Source: UBA6164 sp964344155
GTDB lineage: Bacteria; Patescibacteriota; Gracilibacteria; BD1-5; UBA6164
Length of the DNA: 15,024 nucleotides
Reading direction: 5' to 3'
NCBI GenBank assembly: GCA_964344155.1
Contig: CAYFMG010000023.1
Span: 1 to 15,024, forward strand
The notes under the pieces were generated by a model. It was not told where the DNA came from. It ran no database searches and saw nothing but the letters and a program-made list of their open reading frames with translations. A program made the translations under genes and the position numbers. Position 1 is the first letter of the stretch. Each line of letters starts with the position of its first letter. This document shows, piece after piece, positions 8,653 to 15,024 of the stretch.

Positions 8653-9130
8653 GTATTTGCAATTTGCGCTATATTCATTTGTAGCTATTGTGCTTTTTTA
8701 TTTTTCTTTAAAGCTTGTAAATACAGTATGACATGATTTGGTTCATTTTTTATTTTATCCAACAGTATTTTTACTTATAAATTATGCTTTTATAAAATTG
8801 GTACTATCATATATAAAATATTACAATAACCTACTTATTATACATAATTGACAACTTATAGTTATACAATCTTCACTTTTTTTCAAGGATGATATAGAGT
8901 TTATAGATATAAATAAGATTACAAAACTTGATACTTATTGTAGATGATTAGTCCCAAATTTATTGTGATATGGTAATTTGGTAGTTGAGCAACAAAGAGA
9001 TGAACCTAGGTTATTTCACTTTGTACCTGAGCTATACAAAGCATTACATATACTTAAAGAAGAAAAACAAAGAACAATAGAAGAGAGAAAGGAAAGATAT
9101 ATGATTTCAGAAGAAGAACATAAAAAATAA
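8588..9130 (+). CDS. Membrane protein with bacterial PH-like domain (180 aa)
   Basis: The opening MTYFSKYDYIIIRRHWIILV resembles the start of CPR membrane proteins in which an 'RRHW' stretch precedes the first membrane segment. Hydrophobic segments lie at about residues 17-38 and 46-66. A soluble part follows (NNLLIIHNGQLIVIQSSLFFK, then INKITKLDTYCRGLVPNLLG, and GNLVVEQQRDEPRLFHFV). This looks like the beta-rich bacterial PH domain (DUF304/bPH type), and the tail is a charged helix. The RRHW stretch lies inside the overlap with the preceding gene (8588-8652), which supports this early start. No other in-frame ATG occurs before the C-terminal region. It precedes mnmA by 4 bases. Its role is unknown. 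Confidence 0.72.
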
Positions 9131-9134
9131 AAAT

Positions 9135-10187
9135 ATGAAAAGAGTTTTAGTTTGATTATCTGGTTGAGTTGATTCTGCTGTTTCAGCTTACCTTTTAAAA
9201 AAGCAGTGATATGATGTAACTGCTTGATTCATGATTAATTATTTGGCTCCAGAGTGAGAAAATTGTCCTACGATGGATGATATAAAGGTTGCAAAAGAAG
9301 TAGCCTCTTTTTTGGATATCCCTTTTTATACTTTTGATTATAGAGAGACTTATGCAGACAAAGTTCTTGATTATATGTATGAGTGATATCAAAAGGGAAT
9401 AACACCAAATCCTGATATAATGTGTAATAGTGAAGTTAAGTTTAGGGTATTTTTGGATGAAGCTTTGGAACATGGTTTTGATTTAATTGCAACAGGGCAT
9501 TATGCTAATATCGAAAAAGATGATAGTTGAGTATTTCATTTAAAAAAATGACTTGATAGTAATAAGGACCAATCATATTTTCTAGCTTGATTAAATCAAG
9601 ATCAGCTTAGTAAATCACTATTTCCAATTTGAAATTTAGAAAAACAAGAAGTAAGAAAAATAGCTAAGGAAGTATGATTACCAAATGCTTTAAGAAAAGA
9701 TAGTCAATGAATATGTTTTGTTTGAAAAGTAGATATGAGTAAATTTTTAGAAAAGAAAATTAAACCAAAACCATGACTAGTAAAAGATGCTTCATGAAAT
9801 GTATTATGAGAGCATAAGTGAGTCTATTATTATACTATATGACAAAGAAAATGACTTGATATATGAGGGCAAGCTGAGCCAATATTTGTTGTTAAAAAAG
9901 ATATTGAAAACAATGAGATTATAGTATGAAATTCTAATGATTTGAATTTATATGATGATAAATTATTTATTGATAATTTTAATTTTATATGAAAAAAAGA
10001 TTTTGATTTTCCTATAAAAGCTAAATGTAAGATTAGATATAGGCAAGTAGATCAGGATTGTGAAATTTTTAAAGATAATAAATGATATGTAGTGAAATTT
10101 AAAGAATCTCAAAGAGCAATAGCTTCATGACAGATTTGTGCTATATATATATGAAATGAATTGGTTATGAGTGGGGTTATTAATTAA
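9135..10187 (+). CDS. mnmA: tRNA-specific 2-thiouridylase MnmA
   Basis: This enzyme adds sulfur to uridine 34 of the tRNAs for Lys, Glu and Gln, using ATP and a relayed persulfide. The 350-residue length is normal. The PP-loop is GLSGGVDSA (residues 7-15), in which the first and third glycines are TGA. The first catalytic cysteine is Cys97 in NPDIMCNSEVKF and the second is Cys194 in DSQGICFVG. Other family signatures are IATGHYA, KDQSYFLAGLNQDQL, the YYTIGQRKGLDIGG strand region, and the C-terminal barrel (KAKCKIRYRQ). It closes an apparent three-gene unit after two membrane protein genes and is followed directly by a palindromic terminator. Confidence 0.96.
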
Positions 10188-10188
10188 T

Positions 10189-10223
10189 AAGAACTATAAT
10201 TTATAAATTATAGTTCTTTATTT
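10189..10223 (+). terminator. Terminator of mnmA
   Basis: A perfect 30-base palindrome (arms 10189-10203 and 10204-10218, AAGAACTATAATTTA and its complement) starts one base after the mnmA stop and is followed by a T-rich stretch. Confidence 0.75.
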
Positions 10224-10252
10224 TTAATGTATATTAAAAGTATATAAAAGTA

Positions 10253-10280
10253 TTGCAAAAGAAAAAAATATTATTATAGT
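10253..10280 (+). promoter_or_regulatory. Probable promoter of recQ
   Basis: TTGCAA (10253-10258) and TATAGT (10275-10280) are 16 bases apart; this would give a leader of about 24 bases. A second TATAAT lies at 10293-10298 but is very close to the ATG. Confidence 0.4.
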
Positions 10281-10311
10281 AGTTGGTAGTTATATAATTT
10301 ATACAAAATAA

Positions 10312-12585
10312 ATGAAAGAAAAATTACAGCAAATATTAAAAAAAGAGTTTAAGCTTGAGTCTTTTAGAGATGGGCAGGAAGAAATAATAACAAGTGTTGT
10401 AGATTGAAATGATACACTTGTTTTTATGCCAACATGAGGATGAAAATCACTTACATATCAAGTACCATGATTGTATAGACAGTGAGTATGTCTTGTTATA
10501 TCTCCACTTATATCTTTGATGAAAGATCAAGTTGATAAATTAAATGAATTATGAATAAAAACAGAGCTTATAAATTCAACAATAGATAGATATGATATAC
10601 AAATAATATTAAATGAATTATCAAATCCAAATACAGACATAAAATTTTTATATATAGCTCCTGAAAGACTTAATAGTGATGAATTTTTGAGAGTAATATC
10701 TAGGATTAAAATATCACTTGTAGCTATAGATGAAGCTCACTGTATAAGTCAGTGGTGACATGATTTCAGACCTAGTTATATGAAGATTAGGAAATTTTTA
10801 GATGACTTAAAATTAGAAGAGAAGTTTCCAATAATGGCTCTTACAGCAACAGCTACTAAAAAAGTTAGAGCTGATATTGTAGAGAGATTAGGTTTATCTG
10901 ATTACAATTCATTTACAGCTTGATTTGATAGAAAAAATATAAGTATAATTGTTCGTGAAATATCAAAAAAAGAGGAAAAAATGGAAAAAGTAGCTGAAAT
11001 ACTTGAGAAAACACCATGATCATGAATTATTTACTGTGCTTCAAGAAAAGCTGTAAATGAAGTATATGATGAATTAATAGAAAATTGAGTAAAAGCTTGA
11101 ATGTACACATGAGCAATGACTCCTGAGACTAGAGAAGTAGAGCAAAATGCTTTTATGAATGATGATTATAAAGTAATAGTTGCAACCAATGCCTTTGGTA
11201 TGGGGATAGATAAAAAAGATATTAGATTTGTTATTCATTATAATCTTCCATGAAGTATAGAAAACTATTATCAAGAAGTATGAAGAGCTTGAAGAGACTG
11301 AAAAAATAGTTTTTGAGTAGTTATAGCAAGTTTTCCTGATACAAAAATACAAGAATTTTTTATAGAAAATACTTATCCAACAAAAGAAGAGATTTTACAG
11401 TTGTATGATTTTTTATACAAAGAAGATGATTTATGAGAAGGTAAGTGAAGATCAATATTAAAAACATATAATCAAATAGCAAAAGAATCAAAAATAGATA
11501 GTGATATGAAAGTCTGAAGTGCTCTAAAAGTACTTGAAAAATATTGAATACTTAGAAGAGGAGTATCAGATACTATAGATAGTAGTGATTTTAGATGAAG
11601 AGGACTTACTTTGGTTCAGGAAAAAAGAAACCATGGAGCTATACTTATAGATTGGAAGCATCAAGAATTATTAAAAACAGAAGCTTATTATAAATTAGAA
11701 CAAATTAAAAAATTACTTTTTTATCCAAGCTGTAGAAAAAGATTTATACTAAATTATTTTTGAGATGAAGAGGATCTAGCTACTCTGTGAGATAACTGTT
11801 GAACTTGTGATTATTGTTTAGAAAAGAAAAATCTAGATAATATGGAAATAGAAGATTATGTAAATACTTCTGTATTTGCGCTTGTTTTAGATGTTGTTAA
11901 AAAGATAGACTGTAAAATATGAGTAGCAATGATGACAAAATTTCTACGGTGAAGTCGTGATGCTAAATTAGTTGAGCGGAATATGCATAAAAGAGATGAT
12001 TTTTGAGCATTAGAAGATTTGGACTCAAGTTTAGTACAGGCTGTTATAGAGGCTTTAATATCTCTTGATTATTTACACAAAACAGATTGAAAGTTTCCTC
12101 TTTTATGAATTACTGAAGCATGAAGAATAGCTATAGTAAGAGATAGTTTTTTAAAAGATGATAATAAAGAATTACAGCACTATATAAGAATGAAAATCTG
12201 AACAAAACTAGATGCTAAGAAAAGTAATAAAAAGGATTCTAAACCAAAAAAAGAAAAATGAGAAACTTATAAAGAAACATTAAAACTTTTGAAACAATGA
12301 ATGGATTTAAAAGAAATTTCTGAAAAAAGAGAATTATGACTTCAAACAATAGAGTCTCATATAGTAAAACTTTATGAAATGTGAATTTTGAAAATAACAG
12401 ACATTTTAGGTTTTAGTAGTTTTTCTAGATTAAAACCTGTAAAAGAAATATTAAACAAAGACTTTGATTGAAAAATAGAAGCGCTTAAACCTATAAAAGA
12501 AAAATTGGAAGAAGAGTGAAATAAAGAAGTCTCATATTTTGATATAAAAATAGCAATAGCTATGATAGAAAAAAAAGATTTATAA
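10312..12585 (+). CDS. recQ: ATP-dependent DNA helicase RecQ
   Basis: This 3'-5' helicase acts in recombination and fork repair. The 757-residue product has the core in order: FRDGQEEII (motif 0), MPTGGGKS (Walker A, about 39-46), ISPLISLMKDQV, DEAH (140-143), SQWGHDFR (aromatic-rich loop), ALTATAT, IIYCASRK, VIVATNAFGMGIDKKDIR, and QEVGRAGRDG (321-330, arginine finger). The zinc site is Cys474, Cys496, Cys499 and Cys502. A winged-helix RQC region follows (to about 605), then a Lys-rich linker and a helix-turn-helix end (about 653-693; LKEISEKRELGLQTIESHI). I see no HRDC domain. TGA encodes the first and third glycines of GGG in Walker A and all three glycines of motif VI. It has its own promoter and terminator. 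Confidence 0.96.
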
Positions 12586-12586
12586 G

Positions 12587-12615
12587 AAAAAACTAGTTTT
12601 TAAGCTAGTTTTTTT
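12587..12615 (+). terminator. Terminator of recQ
   Basis: AAAAAACTAG (12587-12596) pairs with CTAGTTTTTT (from 12605), and the T-run continues to 12615. The hairpin starts directly after the stop codon. Confidence 0.75.
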
Positions 12616-12642
12616 GTTTATTTAGGAAAAATATGCTAAAAT
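12614..12642 (+). promoter_or_regulatory. Promoter of the PilB-like ATPase gene
   Basis: TTGTTT (12614-12619) and TAAAAT (12637-12642) are 17 bases apart, with TGC before the -10 box (extended -10). It overlaps the end of the recQ terminator T-run. The leader would be about 25 bases. Confidence 0.55.
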
Positions 12643-12673
12643 AATATAGATTTAATAAAAATATATTAAATAT

Positions 12674-14014
12674 ATGTCAATTCTGAATAAATGATCTGCT
12701 AAGGCAAGAAAAGCTTCTACTAATAAAAAAAATATGAAAGTAGAAGATTTATTTGCGACTTCAAGTTCAGGAATAAATAAAAATCATATAGATTCAGACT
12801 TAAATATAGTTTCATATTGAGAGAAAAAAGAAGATAGTACTATAATAGCTATTGTAAATGATATATTTTTACATGCGCTAAAATCTAAAGCATCAGATAT
12901 ACACATAGAACCAAGAGAAAAAGATATGAATGTAAGATTTAGAGTAGATGGTAATTTTGTAGATTACAAAAACTTAGATTTATCTTTGAGGGATTCTGTT
13001 GTAGCTAGAATAAAAATAATGTCATATTTAAGAATAGATGAACATAGATTACCTCAAGACTGAAAAATAGCATACAGATTATTTTGATGAAAATCTATAG
13101 ATATGAGAGTATCTGTTATACCAACTATATACTGAGAAAAATGTGTAATCAGATTATTAAAAAAAGATGAGAAACCACCTCAATTAAAAGATTTAGGTAT
13201 TATGCCTTATAATATGGTGAAAATAAAAAAACACTTAAAAGATAATTATTGAATGATACTTGCTGTATGACCAACAGGTTCATGAAAATCAACAACATTA
13301 TTCTCACTTTTGAGTCAATTTGATCCTACTCAGGAAAATATAGCAACTTTGGAGGATCCTGTTGAATATAGAATTCCATGAGTAAACCATACTCAGATAA
13401 ATCCAGCTATAGGTTTTAGTTTTGCTAAATGATTAAGAAGTCTACTTAGACAAGATCCTGATATAATGATGGTATGAGAAATAAGAGATGAAGAAACAGC
13501 AAAATTAGCGGTAGAAGCATCAATTACATGACATATAGTTTTTTCTACCATACATACCAACTCAGCAACACACACTATACAAAGACTTGTTAACCTGTGA
13601 GTTGATCCATTACTTATAAGTTCTAGTCTTAGAATGATTATATCTCAAAGATTAGCAAGAAGATTATGTAGTGATTGTAAAATTGCTTATAAGCCATCAG
13701 ATAAGATAAAAGACTACATTGTTTGAAAAGTATGAAAATATATAAAAGATAAAGAAAATATGTCTTTATACAAAGTTTGTGAAGATGGTTGTAAAAACTG
13801 TAATCATACATGATACAATTGAAGAATATGATTATATGAAGTTCTTGAAATGACAGATAAGTTGGAAGAATTAATGCTTAAAAACTCATCTAGATTACAA
13901 CTAGAAATTCAAGCTATTTGAGATTGAATGGTACCAATAAAAGAAGACTGATTATTAAAAGTTGTATTATGAGAAACTTCGATTGAGGAAATTTTATCAG
14001 TACTTTGAACTTAA
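12674..14014 (+). CDS. PilB/GspE-type secretion ATPase, compact form
   Basis: This is the hexameric ATPase that drives extension of type IV pili or related type II secretion fibres, acting at the inner face of the membrane. The 446-residue product has SDIHIEPRE (about 74-82) and RFRVDG of the N2 domain, Walker A GPTGSGKS (199-206; two of its three Gly are TGA), the Asp box TLEDPVEY, Walker B region DPDIMMVGEIRDEETA (261-276), and the His box FSTIHTNSA. The zinc-binding cysteines are Cys332, Cys335, Cys373 and Cys376. It lacks the long N-terminal domain of full-size PilB/GspE (about 560 residues); only about 50 low-complexity residues precede the ATPase core. Two small unknown genes follow. 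No pilin, PilC or PilT gene is visible in the window, so PilB and GspE cannot be separated. Confidence 0.9.
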
Positions 14015-14036
14015 AAAAATAAAAAATAAAAAAAAG

Positions 14037-14063
14037 TTGATAAAAAATTTTGCTAAGTATAAT
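14037..14063 (+). promoter_or_regulatory. Probable promoter of the two small genes
   Basis: TTGATA (14037-14042) lies 15 bases upstream of a perfect TATAAT (14058-14063). The spacing is short, but shifting the -35 by two bases gives 17. The leader would be about 29 bases. The two small genes may also be read through from the ATPase gene, since no terminator lies between. Confidence 0.45.
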
Positions 14064-14098
14064 AAAATATGATAATATATATTTAATACTTAATAAAT

Positions 14099-14353
14099 AT
14101 GAATACTAAGTTACAGGATCTTTTTGAAGAATACAGAATTTCTGAAAAAGACAGGTATGAGATAAATCAAATTTTTTGATTATTACCACCTGATAAAAAA
14201 CAAAATTTATTGAGAAATTTTCCAACTCTAGCTTTTAGATTGGAACAAATAAATAAAGAAATAAACCTAGAAAGGAGAATTCTAGTTTGAGATCTATTTG
14301 AAGATATAAAATCTTTTTATCAAAAATACTGAGATCAAATAAAAGTTTTATAA
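14099..14353 (+). CDS. Small hypothetical protein (84 aa)
   Basis: The frame starts at ATG 85 bases after the ATPase stop and ends in TAA, with in-frame TGA at three positions. The product is soluble, charged and predicted helical: LFEEYRISEKDRYEINQIFG, then LLPPDKKQNLLRNFPTLAFR, followed by a charged helix (INKEINLERRILVGDLFEDI). I do not recognise a family. The position between a pilus-type ATPase and another small gene suggests the same transcription unit, but a pilus role is only a guess. Codon use and TGA = Gly resemble the neighbours, which supports a real gene. Confidence 0.65.
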
Positions 14354-14369
14354 AAATAAAAATAAAAAA

Positions 14370-14633
14370 ATGACTTTACATTTAAGAGATAATTATAACC
14401 CAGAAACAATAAAAGGAACTCCTGTTCATCTTTTAGATGAAGATAGACTACCAGAGTCAAGATCTTATTTTGAATGAATGAGAGAAGTTAATAATTCTAA
14501 TGAAGAAGTAGTAGCTGCTATAGATGGGATTATCTGAAAAATAGATAATATCATGAGCTCGTCAAGACGTTCTTATGTTTCATGAGAAACTATGAGAGCA
14601 GCAAATGAAGAAAATTACAGTTTAGTAGCATAA
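14370..14633 (+). CDS. Small hypothetical protein (87 aa)
   Basis: This frame begins 16 bases after the previous stop and runs to TAA just ahead of a strong terminator. The product is hydrophilic (TLHLRDNYNPETIKGTPVHL, then DEDRLPESRSYFEGMREVNN) with a short helical segment (EEVVAAIDGIIGKIDNIMSS) and a serine/arginine-rich turn. No signal peptide or membrane segment is present, and I know no family. It is probably the last gene of the ATPase-led unit. Confidence 0.65.
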
Positions 14634-14654
14634 AAATAATCTTATTATATTAAC

Positions 14655-14690
14655 AAAAAACACTATTTTATAAAAAAATAGTGTTTTTTT
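14655..14690 (+). terminator. Terminator of the ATPase/small-gene unit
   Basis: AAAAAACACTATTTT (14655-14669) pairs with AAAATAGTGTTTTTT (14675-14689), with a 5-base loop, and the T-run continues to 14690. Confidence 0.85.
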
Positions 14691-14779
14691 GTTTCCCTTA
14701 AAATAGCCAATAAAGACAATAGGAAGAAAAAAAGTCAAAAAAAGTCTCTGATTTTAATGCTTTTTTAATGCCCCATCAG

Positions 14780-14801
14780 TATAGTGATAGATGCGAAAGC
14801 A
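14780..14801 (+). promoter_or_regulatory. Weak -10 box and small GAAA hairpin upstream of the exported protein gene
   Basis: TATAGT (14780-14785) sits 44 bases before the ATG. TGCGAAAGCA (14792-14801) can form a three-pair hairpin with a GNRA (GAAA) loop near the 5' end of the transcript. A good -35 box is not visible. Apart from this I see no gene or clear element between 14691 and 14828. Confidence 0.25.
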
Positions 14802-14828
14802 CAATTTTATTTTTTAACTTTTTGAATT

Positions 14829-15024
14829 ATGAAAAAGTTTTCTAGGGAAATGTTGTCTCTGGTTTTGCTTGTAGTATATACACTTGGGATATTAGGAAGT
14901 CCCACAATATATGCAAACAAACAAGTAACAGAAAAAAAGACAAATATTATAAAAGAGAATAAGAAGAAGATAAAAAAAGTAAAAAAGAAGAAGACAAAAA
15001 AGATATCTAGGAAAAAACTAGATA
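14829..15024 (+). CDS. Exported lysine-rich protein, N-terminal part (truncated by the window edge)
   Basis: The frame from ATG stays open to the right edge (65 codons). It starts with a classical signal peptide: MKKF, a hydrophobic core (MLSLVLLVVYTLGILG), and a likely signal peptidase I site after SPTIYA (Ala29). The mature part is almost entirely Lys with Thr, Ile, Asn and Glu (for example VKKKKTKKISRKK around residues 51-63), a strongly basic and presumably disordered linker. The visible glycines are GGG and GGA, not TGA. Such a stretch may lead to a surface or peptidoglycan-associated domain further downstream, but that part is not visible. Transcription is probably separate, because a strong terminator precedes it. 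Confidence 0.75.
   Translation, partial: MKKFSREMLSLVLLVVYTLGILGSPTIYANKQVTEKKTNIIKENKKKIKKVKKKKTKKISRKKLD

Noticed and set aside
14700..14828. Riboswitch (for example a c-di-GMP type) upstream of the exported protein gene
   Set aside because: Only a three-pair GAAA hairpin and a few weak complementary stretches can be seen; none of the conserved riboswitch core sequences that I know is present.
1..15024. Mycoplasma-type code 4 (TGA = Trp) or widespread sequencing frameshifts
   Set aside because: TGA falls at invariant glycines while conserved tryptophans are TGG, and the full-length frames are otherwise uninterrupted.
1..15024. CRISPR arrays, tRNA or rRNA genes, transposase genes
   Set aside because: I saw no regularly spaced direct repeats, cloverleaf-like stretches with a CCA end, rRNA motifs or transposase motifs on either strand.

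Overview
The window reads sensibly only if TGA is translated as glycine (genetic code 25) rather than as a stop. Under the standard code every long gene falls into short fragments. With TGA as Gly, twelve complete frames and two edge-truncated frames appear, ending in TAA or TAG and never in TGA. The in-frame TGAs sit at invariant glycines: the Walker A loops of RecQ and the PilB-like ATPase, all three glycines of RecQ motif VI, and the PP-loop of MnmA. Tryptophan is still TGG, and RecQ has TGG and TGA side by side in its conserved SQWGHDF stretch, so code 4 (TGA = Trp) is excluded. Together with the very low GC content, short intergenic gaps and A-rich leaders without Shine-Dalgarno sites, this points to a CPR/Patescibacteria genome of the Gracilibacteria/Absconditabacteria (BD1-5/SR1) group. 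The sequence alone does not separate those two, nor host chromosome from an integrated phage at the left edge.

Layout. The left edge (3-1142) is the 3' end of a phage-type structural gene (SPRY-like tail followed by a DUF7483-like repeat region), also written in code 25. It is followed by an imperfect inverted-repeat element with a T-run (1152-1279). Next, behind a good promoter, comes a 1070-residue acidic helical protein of unknown function that opens with an EF-hand loop whose glycine is a TGA codon (1352-4564). It converges on nth (endonuclease III, minus strand), and the two share one perfect palindromic terminator. A divergent UPF0489-family gene (5279-6037) carries an in-frame GC-rich palindromic insertion. 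It is followed by thioredoxin (trxA), which converges on a minus-strand pair: a GT4-like glycosyltransferase and a short HrcA-type repressor.

From 8374 everything is on the plus strand: a small two-segment membrane protein that overlaps a PH-like membrane protein, then mnmA (tRNA 2-thiouridylase), recQ, a compact PilB/GspE-type secretion ATPase followed by two small unknown genes, and finally the start of a lysine-rich exported protein that runs off the right edge.

The content is mostly housekeeping: DNA repair (nth, recQ), tRNA modification (mnmA), redox (trxA) and heat-shock regulation (hrcA), together with surface functions (pilus-type ATPase, glycosyltransferase, exported protein) typical of a small episymbiotic cell. 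Promoters follow one pattern: a TATAAT- or TAAAAT-type -10 box about 29-42 bases upstream of an ATG that has no Shine-Dalgarno sequence. Points most worth checking are the recoded phage gene, the palindrome inserted inside a protein-coding gene, the EF-hand giant, and the 65-base overlap of two membrane protein genes.
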